Below, in pieces: positions 9,533-18,016 of a DNA stretch of 64,000 bases (positions within the stretch are counted from its first letter, which is position 1; each line of letters begins with the position of its first letter). The DNA comes from Microbacteriaceae bacterium PS02070. Its GTDB lineage: Bacteria; Actinomycetota; Actinomycetes; Actinomycetales; Microbacteriaceae. The notes under the pieces are model-generated. The model ran no database searches and was not told where the DNA came from. It saw only the letters and a list, made by a program, of their open reading frames with translations. The translations under genes and the position numbers were made by a program. The stretch lies in NCBI GenBank assembly GCA_029959865.1, contig JASCPE010000007.1, forward strand, positions 20,070 to 84,069, in the 5' to 3' direction.

Positions 9533-10002
9533 GCCTCGATGCCTTCGCGGGGGTGCGCGAGATCGCAACGCCGGCCGACATGGCCACCCTCGGCCGTGAA
9601 CTCGGCGCTCTTCTGCGCGCGGGTGATGTGATCGTTCTGACGGGCCCCCTGGGGGCAGGGAAGACGACGCTCACCCGGGGCATCGGCGACGGTCTCGGCG
9701 TGCGGGGTCCCATACAAAGCCCTACCTTCGTCATCGCCCGGACTCATCCCGCACTCACCGGCGGTGCCCCCCTCGTCCATGTTGATGCCTATCGCCTGTC
9801 CTCACCGGCGGAGCTGGAAGATCTCGACGTGGACCTGCCCGGTTCGGTTGTCGTCATCGAGTGGGGGCGGGGCATGGTGGATGCGATCGCCGACTCCTGG
9901 TGGGAGATCGAGTTGGACCGCGCGGATCTCGCGCCGGAGGCCGAGTGGGACGCGGATGCTTCGCGGACCGTCACGATCACGAGACGGAGTGCGCACCGAT
10001 GA
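9529..10002 (+). CDS. tsaE: tRNA threonylcarbamoyladenosine biosynthesis ATPase TsaE
   Basis: P-loop ATPase that works with TsaB and TsaD in forming t6A at position 37 of ANN-decoding tRNAs. Walker A is GPLGAGKTT at residues 39-47. SPTF follows, and HVDAYRL and VVIEWGRG are the other conserved strands. The frame is open upstream, but the ATG at 9529 in the ATGA overlap with alr gives the normal 157-residue protein. TsaB and TsaD are in the same operon, which strengthens the assignment. Confidence 0.95.
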   Translation: MSLDAFAGVREIATPADMATLGRELGALLRAGDVIVLTGPLGAGKTTLTRGIGDGLGVRGPIQSPTFVIARTHPALTGGAPLVHVDAYRLSSPAELEDLDVDLPGSVVVIEWGRGMVDAIADSWWEIELDRADLAPEAEWDADASRTVTITRRSAHR

Positions 10003-10328
10003 GGCGACTCACCGTCGGCATCGTGGCCATGGCGGCCTTCGTCGCCGCATTCGGGGTGGCCGAGGTGACGGGAGTGCGGCTACTCGGCGGTGCGATTCTG
10101 ATCGTCGGGGCGGTCCTGTCAGCCGCGATCGCAGACCGTGCACGGACGCCGTGGTGGCGCATCCTCGCGATCCTCGTTCTCGCGATCGGCGCCTTCGCGC
10201 TCTCACATGTCCTGGCGGGACCACTCGGCGCGTGGCCCAGCGTGATCGTCGTGGCAATGGCGCTCGGGATCGCGGCGACGATGCTCACGTCAGGGCCGTG
10301 GCCGCGGCCTCGTCGCGAGGCTCGGTGA
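9999..10328 (+). CDS. Small four-helix membrane protein of unknown function in the t6A operon
   Basis: The 109-residue product has about four hydrophobic segments, around residues 5-22, 27-42, 56-74 and 80-94, and a basic tail ending PRPRREAR. I do not recognise a family. The ATG at 9999 overlaps the tsaE stop and its own TGA overlaps the GTG of tsaB, so translation is tied to both t6A genes. That is the main argument that it is real. No catalytic motif is visible. Confidence 0.75.
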   Translation: MRRLTVGIVAMAAFVAAFGVAEVTGVRLLGGAILIVGAVLSAAIADRARTPWWRILAILVLAIGAFALSHVLAGPLGAWPSVIVVAMALGIAATMLTSGPWPRPRREAR

Positions 10329-11014
10329 CGGTGCACGCAGTTACCCTTGATCCTGTGATTCTCGGCATCGACAGTTCCCTCGGCACCGCGGTGGCGCTGA
10401 TCGAGGAGGATGGTGTTGTCCTCGCCGATGAGTACAGCGAGGACCCGTTGGGGCATGCCGAAGTCGTAGGAACGCTCTTGCGTGCGGCGCTCTCAGACGC
10501 GGCACACGGACCGGTCGGTGGGGGTGGCGCGACGAAGCCGGTGACGGTGGATGCGGTCGCCGTGGGCATGGGGCCGGGCCCCTTCACCGGCTTGCGCGTC
10601 GGCATCGCCGCGGGACGCACGTTTGCGCAGGCGCGGTCCCTCCCGGTCATCGCCGTCCCGAGCCACGATGCGGCTGCTGCGCAACTCCTTCTGGCCGACC
10701 CCTTCGCAGATGTGGGGCGGTTCGCCGTCGTGACCGATGCCCGTCGTCGCGAGTTCGCGTTCACCGTGTACGACGGCGTGGATGACGATGGGCTTCCCGC
10801 ACGCGTGACGGAGCCGGCCCTCGTGCCGCGAGACGACATCGACGATGTCCTCGCCGCCCTCGGTGCCGCACGACACGATGTCGTGCGGATCTCCGCCGCG
10901 ATGGTCGCCTTGGTCGGAGCACGTGCACGCGCGGTCGGGCGCACTCTGACCGGATCCGAGCCGCTCTACCTCCGCGCGCCAGACGTCACTATGCCGAAGC
11001 GCGTGGCCCCATGA
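10325..11014 (+). CDS. tsaB: tRNA threonylcarbamoyladenosine biosynthesis protein TsaB
   Basis: Scaffold partner of TsaD in t6A synthesis. The ASKHA-fold N-terminus ILGIDSSLGTAVALI and the GMGPGPFTGLRVGI loop are diagnostic, and FAVVTDARRREFAF follows. The frame extends upstream, but the GTG at 10325 overlaps the preceding stop as GTGA and gives 229 residues, the family's size. The end overlaps rimI. Confidence 0.94.
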   Translation: MTVHAVTLDPVILGIDSSLGTAVALIEEDGVVLADEYSEDPLGHAEVVGTLLRAALSDAAHGPVGGGGATKPVTVDAVAVGMGPGPFTGLRVGIAAGRTFAQARSLPVIAVPSHDAAAAQLLLADPFADVGRFAVVTDARRREFAFTVYDGVDDDGLPARVTEPALVPRDDIDDVLAALGAARHDVVRISAAMVALVGARARAVGRTLTGSEPLYLRAPDVTMPKRVAP

Positions 11015-11502
11015 GGCTACGGAATGCGACGACGGAGGATCTCGCAGCGATCATGGCCCTGGAACGCGCCTCTTTTCCCACCGACGCATGGAGCGAGCAC
11101 GTGATGAGCGCTGAACTCGCATCGCCGCACGGCCAGTACCTCATCGCAGAGGAGGGCGGTCGCGTGATCGGTTACGGCGGTGTGCGCGCACTGTCCGGCT
11201 CGTCCGATGCGGACATCCAAACGATCGCAATCGCCGAGGACGCCCGCGGTGGCGGCCGCGGACGCACGCTCTTGGAGGCGTTGCTTCTCCTTGCTCGGCA
11301 GCGAGGCGCGCGGGAGATGTTCCTTGATGTCCGGGCGGACAACCTGCCCGCACGGCGCCTCTACGACTCCGAGGGCTTCCGCGAGATCGGTCGTCGGCCC
11401 GGGTACTACCAGCCGGACGACGTCGACGCGGTCGTCATGCGCCTGGACCTCCTCGGGTGGGCGGCGCGCGAGGACCACACCACACCGGAGCGCTGCTCAT
11501 GA
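11011..11502 (+). CDS. rimI: Ribosomal protein S18 alanine N-acetyltransferase family (RimI-like GNAT)
   Basis: GNAT acetyltransferase of 163 residues placed between tsaB and tsaD, the usual position of rimI in actinobacteria. The N-terminus [23 protein letters not shown] is typical. The acetyl-CoA loop is degenerate, [14 protein letters not shown] in place of the usual Q/RxxGxG/A run, with the QTIAI strand before it. [17 protein letters not shown] is the C-terminal motif. RimI acetylates the N-terminus of S18 in enterobacteria. The substrate here is assumed from position and similarity. Confidence 0.88.
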   Translation: MRLRNATTEDLAAIMALERASFPTDAWSEHVMSAELASPHGQYLIAEEGGRVIGYGGVRALSGSSDADIQTIAIAEDARGGGRGRTLLEALLLLARQRGAREMFLDVRADNLPARRLYDSEGFREIGRRPGYYQPDDVDAVVMRLDLLGWAAREDHTTPERCS

Positions 11503-12548
11503 CCCGCGAGACGCCCCTTGTCCTGGGCATCGAGACGAGTTGTGACGAGACCGGGATCGGCATCGTGCGGGGCCGTGAACTCCTCTCCAACACCATTGCC
11601 TCCTCCATGGCCGAGCATGTTCGCTTCGGTGGCGTGGTGCCCGAGGTTGCCGCACGCGCACATCTGGAGGCCCTCCAGCCGGCTATCGAATCCGCGGTGC
11701 GCGAAGCCGGTATTCGGCTCGAGGATCTCGACGCGGTTGCCGTGACGAGCGGTCCGGGCCTGGCCGGGGCGCTCATGGTCGGAATCGGTGCCGCGAAGGC
11801 CCTCGCGGTCGCGCTGGATAAGCCGCTCTACGCCGTCAATCACCTCGTCGGTCACATTGCCGCGGATCTCCTGACCGGAGACGACGTCGAGTACCCCACG
11901 ATCGCGCTTCTGGTCAGCGGGGGTCACACCTCACTGCTGCTGGTGCGTGATCTGGTCTCCGACGTGGAACTGCTCGGAGAAACGCTCGACGACGCCGCCG
12001 GGGAGGCCTTCGACAAGATCGCCCGGCTCCTCGGTCTGCCCTACCCCGGCGGTCCGGAGATCGACCGGGCGGCGCGGGAGGGCTCCGCTGAGGCGATTCG
12101 CTTCCCCAGGGGACTGTCCCGGGCATCAGACATGGCCGACCACCGCTACGACTTCTCCTTCTCTGGGCTCAAGACCGCCGTCGCGCGCCTCGTGGAACAG
12201 CGTGCCGGTGAGTTCTCCGTCGGCGACGTCGCCGCATCGTTTCGGGAGGCCGTTGTCGATGTCCTGGTGACCAAGGCGCTGGACGCGTGTGCGCGGCACG
12301 GGATTCCGCGACTCCTGCTGGGCGGCGGGGTCATCGCGAATCGGCGTCTGCGTGAGGAAGCGCTCACTCGCGCCAGCGCGGCCGGCGTCACCGTGCGGAT
12401 CCCGCCTCTTTCGCTGTGTACGGACAACGGCGCGATGATCGCCGCTCTTGCGTCCGAGCTCATCGTCGCCGGCCGCGCGCCATCGCAGCTGACCTTCGGC
12501 GCTGATTCCACCCTCCCGGTCACTGAAATCCAGGTCGCGTGGCCATGA
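11499..12548 (+). CDS. tsaD: tRNA N6-threonylcarbamoyladenosine transferase TsaD
   Basis: Catalytic subunit that moves the threonylcarbamoyl group onto A37 of t[19 protein letters not shown] opens the ASKHA fold. The metal ligands are His115 and His119 in [10 protein letters not shown], and [10 protein letters not shown] and [14 protein letters not shown] complete the active site. The ATG at 11499 overlaps the rimI stop and gives 349 residues, as expected. With tsaE and tsaB, three of the t6A enzymes are encoded here. TsaC is not in the window. Confidence 0.97.
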   Translation: MTRETPLVLGIETSCDETGIGIVRGRELLSNTIASSMAEHVRFGGVVPEVAARAHLEALQPAIESAVREAGIRLEDLDAVAVTSGPGLAGALMVGIGAAKALAVALDKPLYAVNHLVGHIAADLLTGDDVEYPTIALLVSGGHTSLLLVRDLVSDVELLGETLDDAAGEAFDKIARLLGLPYPGGPEIDRAAREGSAEAIRFPRGLSRASDMADHRYDFSFSGLKTAVARLVEQRAGEFSVGDVAASFREAVVDVLVTKALDACARHGIPRLLLGGGVIANRRLREEALTRASAAGVTVRIPPLSLCTDNGAMIAALASELIVAGRAPSQLTFGADSTLPVTEIQVAWP

Positions 12549-12862
12549 GCGACCCGCACGAGGAGCTCATCACGACCGGCGAGGTCGACGTCAGGTGGGC
12601 GCCACCCGAGCCAGAACCTCTTCCGCGCAGTGGCGCGTGGGCGCTCACCTTCGCCGTCCTCGGGCTGGTCATGTCGCTCCTGGTGGGCTGGGGCTTCCCG
12701 ATCGGCATCGTCGGGATCATCCTCTCGATCATTGCTCTGCGCCGGTCATGGGAGAGCACGACGGTGGCTGTCTGGGCGTTGTGCCTCAGCATCCTCTCGC
12801 TCGTCTACAGTGCGATCTGGCTGTGGTGGGCCTGGGTCCAGGGCGCCCTGTCCTTCGTCTAG
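12545..12862 (+). CDS. Small DUF4190-like membrane protein
   Basis: The 105-residue product has an acidic N-terminus of about 30 residues and three hydrophobic helices (around residues 33-50, 52-65 and 75-100), the last ending in a Trp-rich WLWWAWVQG. The pattern of two glycine-rich helices, [19 protein letters not shown], resembles DUF4190 proteins. The ATG overlaps the tsaD stop, so it is the last cistron of the overlap chain. Function unknown. Confidence 0.72.
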   Translation: MSDPHEELITTGEVDVRWAPPEPEPLPRSGAWALTFAVLGLVMSLLVGWGFPIGIVGIILSIIALRRSWESTTVAVWALCLSILSLVYSAIWLWWAWVQGALSFV

Positions 12863-12885
12863 GCGGGCGGATTGCTCTCCGCGGG

Positions 12886-14070
12886 CTATACGCGGTCCGC
12901 GAGGAGAGCAACGCGACGGCTGCCGAGGCGGGTCAGCACGAGGGTCGCGTGTTCTGGCCCGGAGAGGCGGAGCTTCTTGCGGAGCGTCGCGGGATCGATG
13001 TCCATCCCGCGCTTCTTGATCTCGAGCGTGCCGATGCCTCGGTCGCGAAGCGCTTTCGCGAGTCGCTTCACATCCGTGGGCAGAGTCTCGCGCACTCGGA
13101 AAGACTGCACAAAGGGGCTCGCGAGGGCGTCATCGGAGCTGAGGTAGGCGATCTGCGGGGCGATGGGGCCGGCGCGCAGCGATCGGGCAACCTCGCCGAT
13201 GAGTCGAGCGCGGATAACTGCCCCATCCGGCTCGTGTAGGAACTCGCCCAGCGCACGCACGGGCTCGTCGTCAGAATCGTGCGGGGCGGTGAGCTCTTGC
13301 GCGTGCCCATTCCGGATCACTAATGCGGAGCGAGCCACCCCGGGCCTGGCAAGAACGCCCGACCAGAGCACCAGCTCTACGGTTGACCCGTCGACACTGA
13401 TCCACTGCGCTTCGCCGTGCTCGGGGAGGAGATCACGATCGAGGCCCGGGCCGAGCTTGATCCCCGTGGGAACCCGCCGCGAAAGGTCGTACGCCCAGTC
13501 CAGCGAAGGAGAGTATGCGTGGGGGCCCACGCGCGTCGTCTCGCCGTGGCCGGCGGTACGGCGTGCAGGATCAAGCCAGACTCCGTCGACATCCGAGAGG
13601 GAGGCGCTTTCGGCGCTCCCGTGCACGACCTCGACATCCTCTCCGAAGGGAGCGAGGTTGAAGGCTGCGAGCGCCGCGGTGACCTCATCGGCATCGACCG
13701 CGCGCACGCGCATGCCGAGCGCGGCGAGCCCCATCGCGTCGCCACCGATGCCACAGCCCAGGTCGGCGACGTGAGTCAATCCGGCGCGCCGGAACCGCTG
13801 CGCGTGCACCGCCGCGAGCTCCAATCGAGTGGCCTGTTCCAGTCCGGCAGCGGTGAAGAGCATGCGGGAGGCGAAGTCGCCGAACTTGGCCTGCGCGCGC
13901 GTACGGAGGCGAGCTTGAGTGACCGTGATCGCGACCAGGTCCGGGTCAAGGGTCTTGCGCAGGCGGTGCACGACTTCGGCTGCATCATCCGACGAGGCGA
14001 TCGGACCGATTTCGTCGATGACATTGAGCGCATCGGGGGTGAGCAGACGCGCGACCTCGGCAAGCTCCAT
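12886..14070 (-). CDS. Class I SAM-dependent methyltransferase with THUMP-like C-terminal domain
   Basis: The 394-residue protein has the SAM-binding motif VADLGCGIGGDAMGLAALG (about residues 104-122), then VRAVDAD. The C-terminal part, with EIKKRGMDIDPATLRKKL, looks like the THUMP-like domain of actinobacterial proteins annotated as putative RNA methyltransferases. VWLDPARR is in the position of the catalytic DPPR/NPPY-like motif. The target is unknown; an RNA base is the best guess. The ATG is preceded by a leaderless TAGGCT. It is divergent from groES. Confidence 0.85.
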   Translation of the reverse strand: MELAEVARLLTPDALNVIDEIGPIASSDDAAEVVHRLRKTLDPDLVAITVTQARLRTRAQAKFGDFASRMLFTAAGLEQATRLELAAVHAQRFRRAGLTHVADLGCGIGGDAMGLAALGMRVRAVDADEVTAALAAFNLAPFGEDVEVVHGSAESASLSDVDGVWLDPARRTAGHGETTRVGPHAYSPSLDWAYDLSRRVPTGIKLGPGLDRDLLPEHGEAQWISVDGSTVELVLWSGVLARPGVARSALVIRNGHAQELTAPHDSDDEPVRALGEFLHEPDGAVIRARLIGEVARSLRAGPIAPQIAYLSSDDALASPFVQSFRVRETLPTDVKRLAKALRDRGIGTLEIKKRGMDIDPATLRKKLRLSGPEHATLVLTRLGSRRVALLADRV

Positions 14071-14076
14071 GACGCC

Positions 14077-14082
14077 AGCCTA
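14077..14082 (-). promoter_or_regulatory. Leaderless -10 of the THUMP-like methyltransferase
   Basis: TAGGCT on the minus strand, exactly six bases before the ATG at 14070. Confidence 0.65.
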
Positions 14083-14103
14083 AGTCGTCTCATGACGACG
14101 GAA

Positions 14104-14130
14104 TTGGCACTCGCGTTGCGTGAGTGCCAA
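14104..14130. promoter_or_regulatory. CIRCE element 1 (HrcA operator)
   Basis: TTGGCACTC (14104-14112), nine bases, then GAGTGCCAA (14122-14130). The arms are perfectly complementary. The CIRCE consensus is TTAGCACTC-N9-GAGTGCTAA, so each arm has one coordinated change. It covers the -35 of the groES promoter. Confidence 0.85.
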
Positions 14131-14144
14131 GTGACCCCTAAACT
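14116..14144 (+). promoter_or_regulatory. groES promoter
   Basis: TTGCGT (14116-14121), a 17-base spacer and TAAACT (14139-14144). Transcription would start near 14151. The -35 lies inside CIRCE 1 and the start point inside CIRCE 2, so HrcA bound at either would block it. Confidence 0.65.
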
Positions 14145-14148
14145 TGAG

Positions 14149-14175
14149 TTAGCACTCTCGGGGTGAGGGTGCTAA
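14149..14175. promoter_or_regulatory. CIRCE element 2 (HrcA operator)
   Basis: TTAGCACTC (14149-14157), nine bases, then GGGTGCTAA (14167-14175). It differs from the consensus by one base in the right arm. It lies across the predicted transcription start of groES. Confidence 0.9.
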
Positions 14176-14204
14176 CCAGTCTTCACGCAAGAAAGAGGTA
14201 GACC

Positions 14205-14501
14205 GTGTCGGTTTCCATCAAGCCGCTCGAGGACCGCATCGTCATCAAGCAGGTCGAGGCAGAGCAGATCACCGCGAGTGGTCTGGTTATCCCCGACACC
14301 GCCAAGGAGAAGCCCCAAGAGGGCGAAGTCGTCGCCGTCGGCCCCGGCCGCATCGACGACAACGGCAATCGAGTTCCCCTCGATGTCGCCGTGGGTGACC
14401 GTGTCATCTACAGCAAGTACGGCGGCACCGAGGTCAAGTTCGGCGCTGACGAGTACCTCGTGCTCTCCGCGCGTGACGTCCTGGCGGTCGTCGTCCGCTG
14501 A
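14205..14501 (+). CDS. groES: Co-chaperonin GroES
   Basis: Lid of the GroEL folding chamber. The 98-residue product begins [19 protein letters not shown], has the mobile loop [19 protein letters not shown] and ends with [14 protein letters not shown], all standard. GAAAGAGG lies before the GTG. Two CIRCE boxes upstream indicate heat-shock control by HrcA. A terminator follows at once and no groEL is adjacent, so groES is transcribed alone. Confidence 0.97.
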   Translation: MSVSIKPLEDRIVIKQVEAEQITASGLVIPDTAKEKPQEGEVVAVGPGRIDDNGNRVPLDVAVGDRVIYSKYGGTEVKFGADEYLVLSARDVLAVVVR

Positions 14502-14515
14502 CATTCGCACGTAAG

Positions 14516-14546
14516 AAAGGGTCCGGCTCATGCCGGGCCCTTTTTT
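14516..14546 (+). terminator. Rho-independent terminator of groES
   Basis: GGGTCCGGC (14519-14527), loop TCAT, GCCGGGCCC (14532-14540) with one G-T pair, followed by six T and flanked by A residues. Confidence 0.9.
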
Positions 14547-14618
14547 ACGTGGCGCGAATCCGACGAGGTTCGACCGTTCGCCGCCGACGCGCGGCGATCC
14601 GCGACGCCCCGTGAGCAA

Positions 14619-14624
14619 TAGCCT
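14619..14624 (+). promoter_or_regulatory. Leaderless -10 of rarD
   Basis: TAGCCT, six bases before the GTG at 14631. Confidence 0.65.
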
Positions 14625-14630
14625 GGGGGA

Positions 14631-15539
14631 GTGGCAGCGGATGAACGGGTGACCGAGCGCACCTGGGGCGGTGTCTTCGCCTTCTCCGCCTACCTCCTCT
14701 GGGGCTTCCTCCCGCTGTACTTCCTCACCCTCGTTCCCACGGGGCCGTGGGAGGTGGTCGCGTGGCGCATCATCTTCTCGCTCGCCTTCTGCGCCGTGCT
14801 CCTGACCGCGCTCGGCGCGTGGGGGAAGTTTGCCGCAATTATTCGCAATCGTCGGCTGGTCGGCTGGACTGTGTTGGCCGGCGCCCTCATCTACGTCAAC
14901 TGGCAGACGTTCATCATCGGGACGTTCACCGGTCACGTCATCGAGACGAGTCTCGGCTACTTCATCAATCCCATCGTTACGGTCCTGCTCGGGGTTCTCG
15001 TCCTCAAGGAGCGCTTGCGCGTGACACAGTGGGTTGCGCTGGCGATCGCGGCGGTCGCCGTCCTCGTCATCATCTTCGGCTACGGCTCCGTCCCCTGGAT
15101 CGCGTTGATCCTGGCGGGGAGCTTCGGCGCATACGGCCTGGTGAAGAAGCAGATCGGTCCTTCGGTAGACGCTGTCAGCGGGCTGACCCTCGAATCACTG
15201 TGGCTCACACCGGTCGCGGTCATCCAGCTCGTCGTGGTCGGCGTGACCTCGACGATCACCTTCGGCCAGGTCAGCTGGGGACACACGCTGTTGCTGGTGT
15301 CCACGGGGATCGTCACGGCCGTCCCGCTGCTGCTCTTCGCAGCGGGTGCCCGCCGCCTGTCCCTCTCCGCCGTGGGCCTTTTCCAGTTCATCGCCCCCGT
15401 GCTGCAGTTCATCATCGGCGCCGTCGTGCTGGGTGAGCCGATGCCTCTTGAGCGATGGATCGGATTCGTGCTCGTGTGGATCGCCCTGATCGTGCTCACC
15501 GTGGACTCCCTCGCGCACGCGAGGGCTCGGCGAAAGTAA
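14631..15539 (+). CDS. rarD: EamA/RarD-family permease
   Basis: Integral membrane protein of the drug/metabolite transporter superfamily, 302 residues with about ten hydrophobic segments. The start region FAFSAYLLWGFLPLYFLTL and the early EVVAWRIIFSL and NWQTFIIG segments are those of the RarD group, described as chloramphenicol-sensitive proteins. Substrate unknown. It ends with a positive tail HARARRK. The GTG is fixed by the leaderless promoter. Confidence 0.88.
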   Translation: MAADERVTERTWGGVFAFSAYLLWGFLPLYFLTLVPTGPWEVVAWRIIFSLAFCAVLLTALGAWGKFAAIIRNRRLVGWTVLAGALIYVNWQTFIIGTFTGHVIETSLGYFINPIVTVLLGVLVLKERLRVTQWVALAIAAVAVLVIIFGYGSVPWIALILAGSFGAYGLVKKQIGPSVDAVSGLTLESLWLTPVAVIQLVVVGVTSTITFGQVSWGHTLLLVSTGIVTAVPLLLFAAGARRLSLSAVGLFQFIAPVLQFIIGAVVLGEPMPLERWIGFVLVWIALIVLTVDSLAHARARRK

Positions 15540-15664
15540 CGATTGGGCCGCTTTACACATCGTTAACGAACGGCAACACGCCCGAGACCGCGAGAGCGTT
15601 ACCGTGGGACCCACTGGGGGCGGACACCCGTGCTCCCCCGCGTTCATTCACAGCAAGGAGCAAC
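15540..15664 (+). promoter_or_regulatory. Upstream region of the branched-chain amino acid binding protein
   Basis: Contains a perfect palindrome CGTTAACG at 15561-15568 and a candidate -10 TACCGT at 15600-15605. This would give a leader of about 50 bases with AAGGAG at 15655-15660 before the ATG. The palindrome may bind a regulator; which one is unknown. Confidence 0.35.
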
Positions 15665-17020
15665 ATGAGCGTTCTCACACGTTCGCGTGCCGGAAAGATC
15701 ATCGGCGGAATCGCCATGATCGGTGCCAGCGCGCTCGTCCTGGCAGGTTGTGCCGGCGACAGCGAACCGGCAGACACTGGCGACGCAGGCGGGAGCGGTC
15801 CCGAAGCGGTCGACTTCCCGATCGACTGTGACGCCGCCCAGCCGGCCGAATACACGCCCGAATACACCTCGACCTCCGAGGGCCCCGGCACCGACCTGGA
15901 GTACACCATCGGTACTGCCCTTCCGGTGTCCGGCAACCTCGCGTTCCTCGGCCCGCCCGAGATCCAGGCGACGGAGTACGCGGCGTCTGTCGTCAACGCG
16001 GCCGACAAGGGCGTTCAGATCAACCTCCTGCAGGGTGACTCGGGCGACACCGACAACAAGGCCTACGAGACGGAGATCCCGCGTCTGCTCGGCGAGGGCG
16101 CCACCGCCATCGTCGGTGCCGCATCGTCGGGTGTGTCGCTGCAGTTCATCGACCAGGTCATCGGCGCTGGTGCGATCCAGTTCTCGCCGGCCAACACCTC
16201 GGCAGCCTTCACCGGCTACGAGGATGACGGGCTGTTCTGGCGCACGGCTCCCTCGGACGTCCTCCAGGGCGACGTGCTCGGCAACCTCATCGCCTCCGAC
16301 GGCAACGAGACGCTCGGCATGATCATCCTGAACGACTCCTACGGCACGGGCCTCGCGTGTTTCGCGAAGGCCGCGTACGAGGCAGCCGGTGGAACGGTCG
16401 TCGCAGCGTCGACCTACAACACGGGTGACTCGAACTTCTCCTCGCAGATCTCGGACGTCCTCGCGGCCGACCCGGACGCGATCGCACTGATCACGTTCGA
16501 AGAGGTCAAGACGATGATCCCCGAGCTGGTCGCCGCCGAGTACCCGGCTGACAAGCTCTACTTCGTGGATGGCAACCTCGCCAACTTCGGAGATGAGTTC
16601 CCCGAGGGAACGCTCACCGGCGCGAAGGGTACCTACCCCTCGGTCGACCCGAGCTCCACGGAGGACTTCCGCGCCAACCTCGACGCGTTCGTCGAAGAGT
16701 CGGGTGCGGAAGCACTCAGCGACTACACATACGCGCCCGAGTCGTACGACGCGGTCGTGTTGCTGGCGCTCGCTGCGCTTGAGGCAGGCTCGACGGAGGG
16801 CGCGGACGTCGCCGCCCACCTGCAGGGCATCTCCGCCGACGGCACCGCGTGCACCACGTACGAGGAGTGCGCCGACCTGATCATCGCCGGTGAGGACGTC
16901 GACTACAACGGTGTCTCCGGCCCGATCGCATTCAACGATGTCGGTGACCCGACCGAAGCCACCATCGGTGTCTTCGAGTTCGCCGACGACAACACCTACA
17001 GCTGGCTGCGCGCCGGCTAA
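15665..17020 (+). CDS. livJ: Branched-chain amino acid ABC transporter, substrate-binding lipoprotein
   Basis: Extracellular binding protein of 451 residues that captures leucine/isoleucine/valine or related ligands for the Liv permease. The signal peptide ends in the lipobox LAGC with Cys29 as lipidation site, followed by an acidic Gly/Asp linker. The periplasmic-binding fold type I follows (IGTALPVSGNLAFLGPPEI, AIVGAASSGVSLQFID). Two cysteines in GTACTTYEECADLI probably pair. The ATG at 15665 follows AAGGAG. The permease genes livHMGF face it on the other strand. Ligand specificity is inferred from those neighbours. Confidence 0.93.
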   Translation: MSVLTRSRAGKIIGGIAMIGASALVLAGCAGDSEPADTGDAGGSGPEAVDFPIDCDAAQPAEYTPEYTSTSEGPGTDLEYTIGTALPVSGNLAFLGPPEIQATEYAASVVNAADKGVQINLLQGDSGDTDNKAYETEIPRLLGEGATAIVGAASSGVSLQFIDQVIGAGAIQFSPANTSAAFTGYEDDGLFWRTAPSDVLQGDVLGNLIASDGNETLGMIILNDSYGTGLACFAKAAYEAAGGTVVAASTYNTGDSNFSSQISDVLAADPDAIALITFEEVKTMIPELVAAEYPADKLYFVDGNLANFGDEFPEGTLTGAKGTYPSVDPSSTEDFRANLDAFVEESGAEALSDYTYAPESYDAVVLLALAALEAGSTEGADVAAHLQGISADGTACTTYEECADLIIAGEDVDYNGVSGPIAFNDVGDPTEATIGVFEFADDNTYSWLRAG

Positions 17021-17035
17021 ACGCTCACGCGTCAG

Positions 17036-17073
17036 ACACAGCGCCCCCGGTCTCCGGACCGGGGGCGCTGTGT
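17036..17073. terminator. Strong hairpin after livJ
   Basis: A perfect 17-base-pair stem (17036-17052 with 17057-17073) and a four-base loop. It is followed by an alternating TATATATGTGTG tract, not by T residues. It probably terminates livJ and may also act on the opposite strand. Confidence 0.75.
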
Positions 17074-17108
17074 ATATATGTGTGTGTGTGACCACCCGGT
17101 GCACGTGG

Positions 17109-17200
17109 TGAGGGCTCGTCTCACCACCCGCGGTGATGCTCGATCTCATCACACGCCGTGGGGGCTCGATCTCCACCCGCCGTGAGGACTCGTCTCACGG
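17109..17200. repeat. Four tandem mini-palindromes with covarying arms
   Basis: The 273-base gap between livJ and livF holds four units with a period of 24-25 bases, starting at 17109, 17133, 17158 and 17182. Each is a short palindrome around CTCGT or CTCGAT. The arms are GTGAG/CTCAC, GTGATG/CATCAC, GTGG/CCAC and CGTGAG/CTCACG. Arms change together between copies while pairing is kept. A further perfect palindrome CACGAG-C-CTCGTG follows at 17206-17218. No coding or known element explains it. Confidence 0.7.
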
Positions 17201-17293
17201 CACGCCACGAGCCTCGTGTCCGACGATGCTGCGTGCCGTACGCAATGGTGGTGACGCCTTTGCCCGCGGGGCGGGGACGAACTCGAGGAGCGG

Positions 17294-18016
17294 TTAGGCG
17301 CCGAGGGTCCCGAGGTACAGGCCGATGACCTTCGGGTCTGCAAGCAGCTCGCGTCCTGTGCCGGTGTACGCGTCGCGGCCCTGGTCCAGAACGTATCCCC
17401 GGTCACAGATCTGAAGGCACCGGCGCGCGTTTTGCTCGACCATGATGGTCGTCACGCCCGCCTTGTTGATCTCCGATACCCGGAGGAACGCGTCGTCCTG
17501 CCGTGCGGGGGAGAGCCCCGCGGACGGCTCGTCCAAGAGCAGGACGTGCGGGTCCATCATCAGGGCGCGGCCCATCGCGACCATCTGGCGCTCGCCGCCG
17601 GAGAGGGAACCCGCCCGCTGGTTCAGGCGCTTGGCGAGATCCGGGAAGATCGAGGCGACGAACTCCACGCGCTCCTTGTAGGCCTTGGGGCGCTGGTAGA
17701 GGCCCATCTGTAAGTTCTCGGCGATCGTGAGGCTGGGGAACACGTTGTTCGTCTGCGGAACGAACCCGACCCCCTTCGCGACGAGCTTGTTGGCTTTCAG
17801 GCCGGTGATGTCCTCGCCGTTGAGCGTGACTGTTCCCTCGCGGATCTTCACCTGACCGAAGATTGCCTTGAGCATCGTCGACTTACCCGCACCGTTGGGC
17901 CCGATGATGCCGATCAGCTCGCCCTTGGCGGCGGTGAGGTTCGCGCCATTGAGGATGTTGACTCCGGGGAGGTACCCGGCGAAGACGTTGTTGAGCTCGA
18001 CGACGTTCTCGGTCAC
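17294..18016 (-). CDS. livF: Branched-chain amino acid ABC transporter ATPase LivF
   Basis: One of two ATPases driving the Liv importer at the inner face of the membrane. The 240-residue chain has Walker A GPNGAGKST at residues 39-47, signature LSGGERQMVAMGRAL and Walker B VLLLDEPSAGL. Length and the absence of a C-terminal Liv extension fit LivF. The GTG start overlaps the livG stop as GTGA. It is last in livH-livM-livG-livF. Confidence 0.95.
   Translation of the reverse strand: MTENVVELNNVFAGYLPGVNILNGANLTAAKGELIGIIGPNGAGKSTMLKAIFGQVKIREGTVTLNGEDITGLKANKLVAKGVGFVPQTNNVFPSLTIAENLQMGLYQRPKAYKERVEFVASIFPDLAKRLNQRAGSLSGGERQMVAMGRALMMDPHVLLLDEPSAGLSPARQDDAFLRVSEINKAGVTTIMVEQNARRCLQICDRGYVLDQGRDAYTGTGRELLADPKVIGLYLGTLGA

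Noticed and set aside
15644..17176. A 510-codon frame antisense to livJ
   Set aside because: Same artefact: no recognisable domain, and livJ on the other strand has a lipobox and binding-protein motifs.
17100..17220. An integron attC or CRISPR-like array in the livJ/livF gap
   Set aside because: Units are too short, spacing is only a few bases, and no integrase or cas gene is near.
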